This document shows, in pieces, positions 10,315 through 22,339 of a stretch of 64,000 nucleotides of DNA. The DNA comes from Macrophomina tecta. Taxonomy: Eukaryota; Ascomycota; Dothideomycetes; Botryosphaeriales; Botryosphaeriaceae. The notes under the pieces are model-generated. The model searched no databases. It was not told where the DNA came from and was given only the letters and a program-made list of their open reading frames with translations. Position numbers and translations under genes: made by a program. Within the stretch, counting starts at the first letter, position 1; every line of letters begins with the position of its first letter. The stretch is from contig JAKSGN010000037.1 in NCBI GenBank assembly GCA_024180945.1, positions 2,733,501 through 2,797,500 on the forward strand, given 5' to 3'.

Positions 10315-12258
10315 ATGAGTGCAGCGGTGAAAAAGGTGCCGCAGGAAGCGGACCTCACCGGCTCGTCCAGGCCCACCTCGACCAAGCTAAAGCCGACTGG
10401 CAGAACCACAAAATCTGGAATTGCGAGGAGCGATCAAAACAGTAATATCGACAAAGATCCCAAAGACCATGAAACCAAGGAAAAAGAGCCCGCTCAGCAC
10501 CGCGGCGAAAGCAAGGTCTCGAAGGCCAAGTTGTATACCAGCGTTGATGACGCCCAAAGCGTATTCCACAAGAAGGCGAGAGACCAAGGTCTTGAGCTTG
10601 TAAAGCCGGAGGAGGGACGTGTGGACGACAACGTCACAGATTCGGAAAGCGACGATGAAGAGACCAAGGCCGCAGACGAAGAACAACGCAAGAAAATGAG
10701 AGAGGAAGGCGAGAAGAACCAGAGGTACCGGCACCAAGCAGTTAGGCCGCCTCCTGATGAGTTCCTCCGCCTGTACACGGAATTGTATCCGACCGTCCGG
10801 AATTGGTGGACCAAAGACCAAACCAAGCAACATCACGAGAGAATGGAAAAGATGAACGGAAAGCTAAGAGAAAAGAACAAGTCTGCTGGGAGAGCTGAGG
10901 GTGATTATCTCTTCCCGTACAGAATGATCAGCGAATACATAACCGGCGCTCGTGTCATACTGGAGAGGATTCGTGGAATGCAAAAGGGTCCCCAGCGTAC
11001 CGAGGAAGCAAAGAAGATGTTCTCCGGACATGTTATGTTCTCGGAGCAGCTTGGAAGACAAAGCATTGATCTCAAGATGCTCACACCCAAGTACATCCGT
11101 GAAGAGCTGGATGAGATTTCCAGTATGCCTGAGCTGGAGGAGCAACGCAGGGAACTGAGGGACATTCTCCATCGACCCACCATCAAACAGCGGGCGATTC
11201 TAGAGCCCGCCGTGGAGCTTTTGAACGGATACTACGACTTCCTGGAGAAGGGCGACGTTAAGGGGATGGATGTCACCGTGGCAGAGCTTGATGATATTAA
11301 CAAGCGCCTGAGGGGATCAAATTTGAACGAGGGCCTAAAGGAGGACGATCACATCCTTCCCGTCGACCATTTGCGAGCCATCAATGGCATGTTGGATGAA
11401 GAAAATATTGATCATTCGCAAGAGGAGAAATAAGAGGCCATACGGACCAGCAGCAAGCGCGTAAAAGCAAACCTACAATGCTCTGGTGTGAGCGATGCTT
11501 CCATTCCCGGAAAGTATACCGAAGGGGACGCGTTGCCCGAGGAAGAATTAAAGCAGATGCAACAGGACGTTTCCGACTTTGAGGGCCCAGCTCTGAGAGA
11601 GAGCGCCGAGGGCAACGCCGATGCCGAGGGCGTTGTAAGGCAAGGGGAAGAAGAGAGGATGCATGATGTGGACCAGCATCAGGGGCGGCAGACGGCAGGC
11701 GACGCTTCACCTAAATTGATGTCACTCCCGAAAACCAGACCGCTCATCAACCCGGGAATCGAGGAAGGCATCACAGACTATGGCAAGGTCCTCAGCGTGA
11801 CGAAGGCTGGATTTGGTCACCGAGTCTTTACAAACATCGGCACGGACATCGTACCCGTGTACAAAATGTTTCCCGGATCGAGCTTCGCCAAGTCTGTTAG
11901 GAACGCACTTTACGAGAAATTCTCATCGAAGCCGCAGCCGCCTGGAATGAAAGACAATCATATCGAAATTCTGGATATAATAGTGCATCCGGTCAAGAAC
12001 GGGAAATACACTTGGATTGTGTACAAGTGGACGGCGGAGCCGGATCCTAAGCCCCGCATCATGACACATACTGACCTGGCTCTAAGGTTGGGCCGCGAAC
12101 CAGCTCTTAAACAAGAGAAGAACGGCCTGGAAGCGAGAAAGAAGAGATTGGAAATTCTCAGCTCCATGAAGGAACATCCTGAGACAGCCGTTGTTGAAGG
12201 TGTTCCTCCTTTCAATGACTGCCCTCCCTACATGGCTGATGGGTTTGATGATGCCTGA
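10315..12258 (+). CDS. Hypothetical charged protein, two parts in one frame with an internal TAA
   Basis: From ATG 10315 the frame reads 372 codons to a TAA at 11431-11433. The same frame then stays open to 12258. The N-terminal part is Lys/Glu-rich and low in complexity (residues 1-130), then becomes a helical region with WWTKDQTKQHHE and a Leu/Glu-rich segment. The C-terminal part has an acidic linker and a compact region (RPLINPGIEEGITDYGKV…) ending near YMADGFDDA. Same frame and same character on both sides suggest one gene of about 647 codons. It would be joined either by an intron with a weak donor (for example GTTGGA near 11390 to a CAG near 11456) or split by a nonsense mutation. The product is unknown. 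Confidence 0.5.
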
Positions 12259-12974
12259 GCTCCCCCTATTTTTCCATCAGCCGCTGGTCGGCCTTCTCCT
12301 TAAGTTTCTCCTGACTCTCTGAACTTTCATGTGTTGCTTCTTTGCGCGACGTAAGTAAGTAGATAGTTTTGGCTTTGGTTGAATTGACATCGGTATCCAA
12401 TAAATCGTTATCCAGTGACGGTGGGATCACGCAGGCATATCGAATTCAGCTGGTGAATATCAACTCGAGTGGATACCGCCAGAATTCGTCCCAGTTGACA
12501 GCTGTCGGGGTCAGAGTGCATTAGCAGGCATCACTGAAAGACCGTACATGGTAAGTTACGGCTCGCAGCTAAGTGAATACGGGTGTTGCAACGGTACGAA
12601 TGTTGCTCTCCCTCTAAGCTAATAGGAAGTCGAATTTCCAATACTTTGAATCTCACACAGGTCAGGATTCGAGTGACTCTCACGTAGCTACCTGGACTTA
12701 TCGTGCTTGGTTGCGCCAGGGGCTTTCCTCTCAGGTGCCGAATGGAGTTGGTTCTGTCTAGTTGGTTCTTATTCTCCTTCCTTCCCTCCTCCAACTCGCA
12801 TCAAATTCTTTGGATTTCGCAGCCACCGCTGAGCACACACATTCCCGAGCGGAGCAGACTTGCTGAGCACCCGCCGGGGAAGAGTGCATGAGTTGATCTT
12901 CCACTGACATATATTTCTGTGTCCGGGACCCATCTGTTTCTAACAACCCTGAAGCGCTCGGCGTGGCCACCTCA
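12259..12974. other. Intergenic
   Basis: No coding region or repeat was recognised between the long gene ending at 12258 and the small hydrophobic frame at 12975. Confidence 0.35.
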
Positions 12975-13235
12975 ATGATTTACCTGCTTGGCTTCTCCTT
13001 GTTCGGTTACTTCTGCACAGCCTACACATCCTACTGGGTTCATCGATATCGTCTTCGCGTCTTTTACATCGGATATGCAGCAGGTGCCTGCTCCACCCTT
13101 GCGCTCACTGTCTTGAGCATCTTGTCCATATTTTCGGACTATGCACATCTTGAACCGGTAATCAGTGCTCTCGTATGTTCTGTCGTTGGTGCAAGTCCAT
13201 TCATACAGTATCTAATCTCTGCATGTGTCGTATAA
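12975..13235 (+). CDS. Small hydrophobic protein, about three membrane helices
   Basis: ATG 12975 opens 86 codons with three hydrophobic stretches (about residues 1-20, 25-48 and 53-80) separated by short polar turns such as HRYRLR. It could be an independent small membrane protein or the remnant exon of a larger transporter. No family signature is visible, and it lies next to MITE and LTR sequence, so it may be decayed. Confidence 0.3.
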   Translation: MIYLLGFSLFGYFCTAYTSYWVHRYRLRVFYIGYAAGACSTLALTVLSILSIFSDYAHLEPVISALVCSVVGASPFIQYLISACVV

Positions 13236-13422
13236 GGCTCGAGAAATTTCAAGAAAGTACCAAAACGTGAAGAAACAAAAAACAAGTGGAGATTTATTCA
13301 AATGACTTGATTTCTCTCCACAGTATATAAGCGAGAGCCCGTAGGTTTCTGTATTCAAAACAAAAAAGAAAAGCCAAAAAAAAGGCAGACGTGCTATCAA
13401 TAGTTATATATGATTGATATCT

Positions 13423-13816
13423 GTTGAAATGTTGTGAACCGCCATCGTTGTGTGAAGATGCCGCTGCTTCATTGAATTGTGCTAATGCTACAAATTAAAT
13501 AGCTATACTGCTTTAAAAGCAACTCGTCCATTCAATGAGGCGGTGCAGTGCTGAAATGAGTGTTCAGCTGTCGACCACGCAATATTATTGGTTACCGTCA
13601 TTGTTTTATTCGCTTATGCTTATCAGACACGGCTCTTACACTCTCTGCAATATCCCCTGGACATAAGCACTTATGCACCTTACACTCGTTACAAAACTAC
13701 ACTGCCTCATTGAATGGACATTTTGCTATTCCGCATGGGTATTTCGTTAGCATTATCAGGGTAGTTCAATGAAGCAGCGGCATCTTCACCATTGATGACC
13801 GTTCACCACATTCCAA
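13423..13816. mobile_element. MITE-like element with inverted ends
   Basis: About 70 bp at each end are imperfect inverted repeats. Both arms contain GAAGATGCCGCTGCTTCATTGAA when read inward (motif shown in two parts: GAAGATGCCGCTG and CTTCATTGAA). The outer ends are TGTTGAAATGTTGTGAAC and, on the other strand, TGTTGGAATGTGGTGAAC. The interior has further CCTCATTGAATG motifs. No transposase is encoded and no clear target duplication was found. The right part resembles 36370-36505. Confidence 0.6.
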
Positions 13817-13906
13817 CAAAAGCATATAGAAGCTGGTGTGCAGTGGTGTACTAAAACGAGTGTGTAAGCTTAATTGATGAGAAAAGGCAGCACAGAATAA
13901 TAATGT

Positions 13907-14102
13907 TGTCAACCATCACCACCATTGCCGTTACGGATTGCCGTCATTCGTATCTTTTCAGCCACCAGTTTTATACTTTTAGCATCACACCACCAAGACA
14001 CCATCATCACCTCATGTACCTCCCCACTATCATGTATATATACTGTCGCTTCAACACTATTCAATGAGGCAGCAGTGAACCTCAATTCCTCACTGTTCAA
14101 CA
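13907..14102 (+). repeat. Solo LTR, family 2, with 5-bp target duplication
   Basis: A 196-bp unit starting TGTCAACCATCACC and ending CTGTTCAACA is flanked by AATGT on both sides (13902-13906 and 14103-14107). It is the second copy of the LTR at 5687-5904. Confidence 0.8.
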
Positions 14103-14320
14103 AATGTTAACCAATAATATTGGGTGATGCTGGTTGACAAGATCTTACCAATCTTCCTGTCACATAGAAGCGAAAGGCCTCTCGTCTGTCTTCACTTTCG
14201 CAGGCACTAGGTGCAGGTACTTAAATCCTCCCTCTCTGAAGGGACTATCACGGGCATTTCTGAATGACCTCTGAAGGAATTGTGTTAGACTGAGGATATG
14301 GCTACATTTCACAATGGAGT

Positions 14321-14550
14321 TGTCAGCCACTACATACATCATCTGTTCAATTATTGTTTCCTCAGGCACTACACTGATTCCTTCCTCGGCCTTCCCCTAC
14401 ACCTCGGTATTCTACTTTCTTCGGATCTATTATTTCCTCGGTTATATCTCAATCGGGTTTATATAAAGAAATCCATTCAACCGGCTCTCAGAAACGGTGG
14501 CAAAAAATGCAATTCTCTTTCCTGACCTCACTTTTCTCTGATTTTCGACA
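14321..14550 (+). repeat. Solo LTR, family 3
   Basis: A 230-bp TGTCAGCC…TTCGACA unit is flanked by GGAGT and GGACT, a 5-bp target duplication with one mismatch. It is the most complete copy of the family also seen at 4701-4929 and 9143-9306. Confidence 0.75.
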
Positions 14551-14652
14551 GGACTCTAAATATTATGTCGGCTCTCATCCGATCAACATATAGACTGATA
14601 GAGAGTAATGGAGACCATCCTAGTAATCGGAGTAAACTACTCTACGCTCTAC

Positions 14653-15369
14653 CTATTGAGGTTGACTGCCATGGTGTTCATCCTCCTCCAAAAGCCCGCG
14701 CCTAAGCTCAGATGCTAGCTCATCGCGAGACTGATAACCTCCCCCATTACAATTGCTGCATATACCCTCCACTATTCCTTTTTCCCTGTTATCTTTCATT
14801 TCACATGTCTCGTGGAAGGTGTGACCATAGTTGCAGTCGGTACGATATACAAGTTGACCTTTATGGTACGCCAGGCCGCAGAAGACACATTTCTTCGCCA
14901 ACTCTGGGAATTCATGAGGCAAGCTATCAAGGTAGACGTACTCGTCAGGTATCTCGAGCTCAGTCCCTTCAGGATTCCATTCCTTCATCTTATCCTCGTT
15001 GAAACCGGATAGGCAACGGATACCTTCTTGATAAGGCGGCTGGTCTTCACCAGCTTGCTGCCAATGGCCAAGGATCGCAATGCGCTTCTCCTCTTCGAGC
15101 CTGAGTAGTGCGCGGGCCGCAATTTTGCTGTATTCCCAGTGCTCACAAAGTTTGGACAAGACTGACGCGCATCGTTCAGCAGTCTCGCGTTCCAAGGCGA
15201 CACGTATACCTCTAGCGTTGCACCACATCAGGTACAACGACAACTGGCTATCGTCGAGCGACGAGACAAATCCCTGAATCGATTCTTTTAGCCTGGAAGG
15301 CTCGCGGTCGTCCGTTTTCGCTGTAATTTTGTCCATAACTTCACGGACTCTGTCTTCGATAGAAGCCAT
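14653..15369 (-). CDS. RING-H2 finger protein, candidate E3 ubiquitin ligase
   Basis: A single exon of 238 aa from ATG 15369. Residues 161-207 show C-x2-C-x14-C-x3-H-x2-H-x2-C-x14-C-x2-C (C161, C164, C179, H183, H186, C189, C204, C207), the RING-H2 zinc-binding pattern. RING fingers bind E2 enzymes and promote ubiquitin transfer. The N-terminal 150 residues are helical and charged, with no motif I know, and presumably bind the target. There is a Glu-rich tail. The spacing is a good fit, but the x14 between the last two cysteine/histidine sets is at the longer end, so a related zinc-binding domain is possible. Neighbours give no functional hint. Confidence 0.6.
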   Translation of the reverse strand: MASIEDRVREVMDKITAKTDDREPSRLKESIQGFVSSLDDSQLSLYLMWCNARGIRVALERETAERCASVLSKLCEHWEYSKIAARALLRLEEEKRIAILGHWQQAGEDQPPYQEGIRCLSGFNEDKMKEWNPEGTELEIPDEYVYLDSLPHEFPELAKKCVFCGLAYHKGQLVYRTDCNYGHTFHETCEMKDNREKGIVEGICSNCNGGGYQSRDELASELRRGLLEEDEHHGSQPQ

Positions 15370-15579
15370 GGCGTGAGATCCGGCGACTTATGTGGAAAAT
15401 TTGCAAGTTGTATTGAGGTGCGAAATTGAAGCTGATAGGGGAATGCAGCACGGAAAGACAGTGGAAGTTATCAGTTTATATATTTGGAGTGAGTGAGAAA
15501 TCCGCCGCAGGAAAGGAGTGCAGCTCGAAAACGAGTCCCCAGCTATTAATTACGCACATAGTCAACCTCAAAATTATTC

Positions 15580-16790
15580 CTTCTACACCTCTAGAATATC
15601 TTGCCTTAACGTGGGCAAAATACTCCAGAACCCCGGAATATTTACCACAAAGCTTCCCGCTAGTTCCATGCTACTGTAAAATTCTAAGTGTAATGTGGTA
15701 TTCCAATTGTTTAGCAACTTCGTCTCAATGCAAAATGCTGGAATTTTTTCAGCGGAAATGGATGGGAATGCGGCGTATTTAGGTGCGTTTATAATGGGAT
15801 CGGAAAGAGTAAACACAAACTTGCATTATTCTTAAGCGCTTGTACTCAAATGAGGAAGTGTATAATTGGCTTTCACGGCCGACTGATGAGGCTTCGCATG
15901 GCTTCAGGACGGTGGTAACGGAGGCACCCCCGAAGCTCGCTGCCAAGGCTGCTAACCAAGCAAGGCTAATCACACGTGGCATATTCCTACAGGGACCACT
16001 AACTGAAGTAGAGCCGCTACTGAGCATTTCGTACCGCTGGGAAGGCTTAATGGTGGCATAGACGGCCAACGCGGGGACCTTTATCAGCAGCTCTGAGGTG
16101 CCAGAGGTGGGCAATCGCAGCCCATGTTTCTCGGCCTTGCCGATCCTCCCCTGCGATCTCCATCCGATAGCGTGCAAGCTCTCCCAGATATTTGACCCAA
16201 GTACATTCAAAAGCAGGGACCGCCTCATAGAGGAACGTTATCATCTAGTACGCCAGGGAAGTGAAGGCTAGCAAGTGCTCCAGTGACTCCGGTAGATACT
16301 GACGAAGGAGATCTAAAAATGAATAAATGCCATGGTTCCACATTCGTGCCGGCATGGAATATTCCATTGCACGATCGCGCAATGCTGTGCTTGCTGAAGG
16401 ATGGTGCGACGCTAAAAAGAAGTCGTGGTGCTCGCATAGCAAGGCCCGATGTAATCCAGCAAGAGCTAGCCATTGAGCTGGTGCAACATCATGCGCTGGC
16501 CGCAAGATGTATGTCTTTCGAAAGCAACCTGAGTGCTGTAGAGGTGGATGCATTTGGACTCGATCCGCGTATGGCCAGTATAGATGGAGTCTACTTCTGT
16601 GTAGAGTTGTTCTTCGGAGATCAGTCGGGAGATTGGCTGAAGAACCAAACCCGTCCATCGCCCATCCACCCGCGCTGGTAGCACCACTGTCTTCAGGTAT
16701 AGCAGTCACTATTCTGTCTCTGGGAGATGTTGAAGAAGGTATGCCCGGACGGTGCGCATATGTCTTTAGCCGAGACTCCTGCTGCACACG
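15580..16790 (-). pseudogene. EST1/SMG7-like protein, decayed
   Basis: The minus strand carries pieces of the EST1 DNA/RNA-binding-like domain found in many fungal accessory proteins. In 5' to 3' order these are a segment with ISEEQLYTEVDSIYTG (about 16640-16540), then a different frame with ALAGLHRALLCEHHDFFLA and WNHGIYSFLDLLRQYLPESL (16460-16260). After a stop comes ECTWVKYLGELARYRMEIAG with WAAIAHLWHLRAADKGP (16220-16080). Beyond GRLCHH the homologous frame is full of TAG codons where the family has Gln or Trp. At least one frameshift and several stops show it is dead. The C-to-T type stops are compatible with RIP, but this was not measured. Confidence 0.6.
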
Positions 16791-16799
16791 ATACGGCGA

Positions 16800-18424
16800 T
16801 GTGCGATAAGGTGAAGCTTTATTTGCAGCAATTTCGGGGAGGTTACGACCGCGTAAAACTTTTCTGAGATATTGTCAGAGAAGAGTGATCCAGCGCCTCG
16901 AAGATGTACTCACCCTGTGTGTCGGGCTTCATCTCTCAGGAGCTCTTGAAAAAGGGTGGTTCCAGCTGCCACGCCAGAAACTTGGGTGACGGCGGTATGA
17001 TTTGTACGGACGTGATCGCAGAGCGCGTCATCGCAGGTAGGTAACTTCGGCTCGCAGCATGGGCGGGCCAATGTCTCGTCGGACGCCCGCGCTGGAGCGT
17101 TCGGGTTCGATTGCGCTTGCCGAGTCTGTCTCGAGCGCCTACGGAGAGCAAAGCGTTCTGCTTCCATGTTAACATGTAAATATCAGGAGCGGAGGATGTT
17201 TCTCATGGGACGGTTTGGTGGGGAGTTCGCGTAAATGGATTGAATGTGACAGAGCACCGCGAACCAAGATACGTACATTTATACTTCTGCTCTGCGGCTT
17301 AGACGCCCAGGGAAACGGCTGGCATAACTGCCGGCTGGTCACTTGATGGCGAGCGGTCCACAATTAGAAACCTTGCAGGCAATCAGAAGGCTGAATCCTA
17401 CATACTCAAAGAAACTGTCCTCTACTTCTTCCCCTCAACATGACCAAGGCTTACTTTAGACCAGGTACGGGATTCGGCTGAGTGCGATGAGCACGGGCTA
17501 AACGCCGTGAAACGGAACCCAGCCAACTTGCACCGGAACACGCATAGTCTCCTCAAACTTCGGTGGTCGGCTCCCTTAGCCGTTTGGGTCAACGGTGTAA
17601 TCCACTTGGATTTCTAAGTTCATGCTATAGCAAGGGGAAATTTTCCCGCGCGCTCACAATATTGAGCTTTGTCACCCCGTACTAGGCTCTTAGATAACGG
17701 AAGCCTGGAGAGCAGAAGCTACCTTGCTTTGAGAAACACCTTTCAAGAAATCATCGCATCGTAAGCGGCCTCTGCCGTCCGAAGTCTTAACGAATATATT
17801 TCAGCTACGCTAAGGGTAGAGGCTTTCATCGCATAACCCAGCAAGGTTTCCTTTATATTATTCCTTTGTGGCGGGGAATATAACACAAGGAGAAGAGCAG
17901 TGCCTGCTAACAATTTAATGAAGGGGCTATGTTATCAGAAAATCAGCCAAGTGAACAGGTTCTTACCCGGCAGCTAGCCATTGCAGCTAATGATGGCCTC
18001 CCCTTCATCAGTCTGTGCGAATAGAGGCCACAGCAATCACAAGTGACTCATGTTGCCAGCCTAGCGTGTTCGTCAGCGGTGGAACCAAGAGTCGATCTTC
18101 GAGTCGAGGTGGTGTCAGCGCCCGAGACTTATACAGAATTGGAGAGAAGAGAATAATTCTACCTTTCAGCTTGGGAGGCCCGAGGCGTTTCCCGAGATCC
18201 TGTGCTCTAAGAGCCTTGGAAGCCCCCTTTTTGGCCGTCGTGCTCCTTGGGCTTCACCCGATGCTCAGCTTATGCATTGCCGGCACGCCCTGCTAGCCAG
18301 TTGAAGGTGGGTGGCAGTGATCACACGATCAGCATGGGAGCTTGTTGGTATGTGCCCGCCGCCCTGAAGTACCTTACCCTAAAATGGGATGGTTCCAAGG
18401 GCGGTACTGAAAGGGCAGCAATTG
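16800..18424. other. Gene-poor stretch
   Basis: A basic frame on the minus strand (16910-17175) may be an N-terminal remnant of the EST1-like pseudogene. Otherwise no coding region or repeat was identified. Confidence 0.3.
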
Positions 18425-18436
18425 CAATATAAAAAA
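18425..18436 (+). promoter_or_regulatory. TATA-like box
   Basis: AATATAAAAAAG lies about 80 bp upstream of ATG 18515, followed by a pyrimidine-rich stretch (CTACCTCTTCATCTTCTC) typical of fungal transcription start regions. Confidence 0.45.
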
Positions 18437-18514
18437 GAGGGTTTCGTTAGTCGTCTACCTCTTCATCTTCTCTACACTTTGCTGCAACCAACCTTCCTGA
18501 TAATACAAAGAGCA

Positions 18515-19074
18515 ATGGCTTCCTATACTACCTTTTACCGCCCTTCTAACAACAGCGACATTTGGAGATACCTGGCGGATGCTTCCATGTTAGAGATCCA
18601 GGTTTATTGCCACGATCATCACGACAGCTTGAAAGAGTTCTTTGAAAGTCCCAATTTTCTCCGCGTCTTCCCACGAGCAACGCGCGATATGCTGCCTTCT
18701 ATTCACGAGATGGTAAGATAATGGACAATCATCGCTATAGATTTGAAATCGCTCACTTTTGTACCTTTCAGCTTGGGGAGTTCCCACCTTCAGTGCCGAG
18801 AAATGTTCCGCCGCGAACGCCGGAGGTGTCGCCTCGAACAGTCCCACAGCTTCCCCGAGCAAGGCAATACCTCAACGACGCACGGTGTTCTTCGAACCGT
18901 CCTACGGGCCATGTTTCAACTTCGCCACGAATGAGGCGCTACCACACGCAAAGGTGCGAGAGCGCGGTCACCATCAAAACAGACATGATATTGTGCGTGG
19001 ATACAACGAACGGCGTGATGCTGTCAATCGAGGTCCTGTGGTACGAACATTCCGTCCTCAGCCAACAGCGGTGA
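18515..19074 (+). CDS. Hypothetical protein, intron-bearing
   Basis: Exon 1 (ATG 18515 to ATG 18717) encodes a polar N-terminus with SNNSDIWRYLADASMLEIQ. A 54-bp intron (GTAAGA…TTTCAG, 18718-18771) joins in phase 0 to a Pro/Arg/Ser-rich second exon ending at 19074. A different frame over the second exon stays open to 19142 and looks equally protein-like, so the acceptor or the frame may be wrong. Exon 1 and the intron are the better supported parts. Promoter-like sequence lies just upstream. No known family. Confidence 0.4.
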
Positions 19075-19348
19075 GAGAAGATACGAGAAATCTGGCTTCG
19101 CTTGCGGATGCTGCACTGTGGCAGTCTTTCAGGTACCCATAACCAAAAGAGCGCGGGGAGAATAGAAGAAGGGAGATTGGTTGACATTGCTCGATATTTC
19201 CATACGACATATAGTCAGAATTTATTCTAAGACAGAAAGGTCCAAATTACTTTGTTGAACGCTTGCCTTACACATGCGGCGCAATATTTTGTTATCAATA
19301 TGGACTCACGCTAACAGCTCGACGTACCACTTCGAATGCATGAAGATC

Positions 19349-22105
19349 CTAAGATGCCGGATACTTGAATAGCCGTGCAACGTCCTTTGGCCTTGTCATC
19401 TCTATTTCTTCATCCGATTTGGTGGAGATCTGAATTTCGCTGTCAAACTGGCCGTTCTCTCGGTTGAGGGTGATATCTTGGAGTTCTGGACGTGCGGCAA
19501 ACAACGAGGAGCCGAAGTATTTTGCGATCTGTCTAGTCATGTCGACTAAGCTGAGTCCATTTAGCTAAAAACGTGCAGGCGTCGACAAGGTTGCATAGTG
19601 GCTTACTCTGCTCGTGATATAGGCCTTCTTGGCCTGTCGATAGCCTGAGGCGGCTCGAAATCCATGACGTTTAGACTAGGCTGCCGAACAACCTCGAAGC
19701 TTGTCGGTCCATTATCGTACAGCGGGTAGAGAAGTAGCCAGAACGGGTTTCGGCATTCCTTGAGGAGGCTCAAGATCCTGCCCGCTTTCTCGTACCGCTT
19801 CACAGCGTCTTCCACCCCTGCACGGTCAACTTCTTTCGGATCTATGAGACCTACCACCTCCGCTATCACCCGTTTTCGAGCATTGCTATTATCTTGTGGG
19901 TGATGACCGATCTGTTCCCGAGTGTCCCCGAACTTCTTGCTTTTGATTTTTTTCCTGCGCTTTCTTCCCTCTTTGAGATTCTTTGAAAGCCGGTCAACTC
20001 TGCGCTGGAAGCTTTTGTGGTAGCTAATCTGGCAGCAGGACGTTTTGAACGTTGAGAGATATGGATCAACGTCGTCGAGCCAACCTATCGCATGATGTAG
20101 TCGTGCTATCTCCGCCAATGTGTCCGGCTCGGAGGACCACGACTCTCGGAGCAAAGCTTCGTTCTCACTTGCCAGAACCTTCTTCAGGCGAAGCAGAATG
20201 TTCGCATTTGCCACTTCACACATGCACTGAATAGCTCTCAGTACGCTGGCGACATCGGATGTCGGAGCTTTCTCGAAAACTTTGATGATGTGTTCACCAG
20301 CGAAGCCTTTCGATTCTGCACATCGGAATAGACAGGCTTTCCATTCTTCAGACGCTGCGAGGCTGTGCTCCATACCTGGCGATACCGGTTGGACTTGCAG
20401 TGAGGAGCGGTGGATCCTGATAGACTGAGAGGCGCGGTCCTTGGCGAAGGAATCAGTCATGAACGGTCTCTTGCGCGGGATAGACGAGAGAATTTGAGCT
20501 TGCAAGGCTTTCTCTGCACAGAGGCTACCGTATTCGCGTAAGAAAAAGGTGCGGTATTGATTTCTAAGCTGGTTAAGCTGCTCACTTAGCGCAGCTGGCG
20601 TTGTTTCTTCTGGCACGTGCAACGCCTTCACTGGGTTGATGAATGTCTCTGCGCGATGTATAACACATATACCACAGTTATAATCGTCGGGAACAGTCCC
20701 ATGTGGGTATAGCTAAGCAAGAATTAGTTAGTATTAGCAGCTGGAGTCGCTCCTTTTGGCTTACCGGATGATGTTGAGGCTTGGACCAGCAAACGACATC
20801 TTCGCCTCGGTGGGCGCGGTAATTGTTCACCATGGTTCCAATATTTGAAGCCAGCAGATCAGCCCGGAGCTCCAAATTACTCTCAGTACCAAAGATGTGG
20901 ACCTGAGGGCTCGTAAAATCTATGATGATAAGGATCCAATGGTTCCCATTTCCTTGGAGATCGCAATCCAAAGTCCCAAAGACAACGTTGTATATCAGGA
21001 AGAGGTGAGATGAGGTTATCTTGTGCCGGAGCATTGGCGGTGGCCTGGAAGTCGGAATGAAACCTCTGACGAGACCGGATATAGGGAAGTTCATGATTGC
21101 CCATCGTGCTATTAGCGGCTCGGCCGTTTCAGGGAGCATCGTCTTTAACACGTCTAGGATCGTGGTATCGTTGAGCTGAACACCAGGACGAAGCCGGTCC
21201 AGCGTGTCGTCCGCGAAACCGAGTGCAACGGTGGCCCCTTTGGTCATTTGGTCCAGCTCCTCAGGTGGACCCTCGCTTGATATCTCGATAGGAGATTCTT
21301 GAAGATCTGAGTCAGACTCAATGATGATAATAGCCTCATCATCTGTGTCTCTATTCTTGTTGGAGTGAATCTCGCTGCCATCCTGCGTCGCTATATCGCC
21401 TTCGAAATCGCCATCGGGCATTGGAGGTGCATCGATGGTCCCTAAGAACCCTGAAGGGCCTCCAGGATCACCACCGATGCTTTCATTGAAAATCTGCACC
21501 AATTCCCGGTTGAAGGCGTCATGTTCATCTTTCTGGCTGTTCATCTGCACACTCCAGAATGCGTTGTCATGGTTCTCCTCATCGCAGGCGATGATCTTTG
21601 CCATACCAGTAGGACCTTTCACCAACGAAGATGCGCACTTCTCAGGACGAGTTGCGCCAGTGTCTTGGTTGTCAGGTGGGCCTGATCCTTGGACAAGGGG
21701 GGCCGTTTCGATGGTCTTGGGTGAACTACTCTGGCTTCCAGGTTCAGATTTGCGCATTGAACCGCTTCGAATATCAGGTTTAATGATATTGTCGCAATGC
21801 TTTCCAGAACATGTACGAAGTAACTTTTGCTTGGTCAATGCAACTTGCCTCTGCCTGATCCTGGGTCCAGTCTCTTGACAAGGAGGCCCACTCCCACAGG
21901 GGCATCGTTCCTTACGGTCAACGTCTTCGCCCGTTGATAGAGATCGGCAGCTCTCCTGCTTCTTGCGGATTGCTTGGAGTAAATCTTTCGATATTCGATT
22001 CAGCTCTTCTGCCTTAAGTTCGACCTCTCGAACTAGAGATTCCACCTCCCCAAAGTCGAAATCGGTATCCTGATTTTGCAGGCAGGCCGCGACATCCTCT
22101 CTCAT
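19349..22105 (-). CDS. Ulp1/C48-like cysteine peptidase family protein
   Basis: Three exons (22105-20765, 20712-19607, 19550-19349) with introns of 52 and 56 bp sum to exactly 883 codons. After about 300 residues of acidic, Ser-rich linker, residues 320-480 follow the Ulp1 fold order: RLRPGVQLNDTTILDVLK, then GNHWILIIIDF (H389), then HIFGTES, and across intron 1 DDYNCGICVI (C460). Ulp1 enzymes remove SUMO-like modifiers. Here the position of the triad Asp is Gly406, and the usual Gln six residues before Cys is Val, so activity is doubtful. The C-terminal 400 residues are helical with a Lys/Arg patch. An upstream Arg-rich start (near 22253, PKRRRRRMKLP) may add an N-terminus. It lies downstream of two DUF3723 genes on the same strand. 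Confidence 0.65.
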
Positions 22106-22330
22106 CAGCTTATCGAACTGCGTCGTGTAGACGATGCACTTACTGATAGTTTCTGCGACATTTTTATAATGCTATCGTGTTGGACATCAGGAAGCTTCAT
22201 GCGACGTCTACGGCGTTTTGGAGACATTTCGTCGAGAGAAAATACACGCATTCTAGGAAAGGATTGATTTACTAATAAATGGTAGGAAAAGAGGGAGAAT
22301 TTAGGTTTTAAGTGATTGCGTAGCTATAAA
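22106..22330. other. Probable 5' end of the Ulp1-like gene
   Basis: The minus strand holds an ATG near 22253 followed by a run of five arginines and a possible small intron (GTAAGT…CGCAG). The 26-bp spacing is too short for a normal intron, so the first exon is not settled. Confidence 0.3.
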
Positions 22331-22339
22331 AACATTCTC

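Noticed and set aside
17095..17125. A tRNA-like GGTTCGATT box
   Set aside because: No matching A box or cloverleaf could be found around it.
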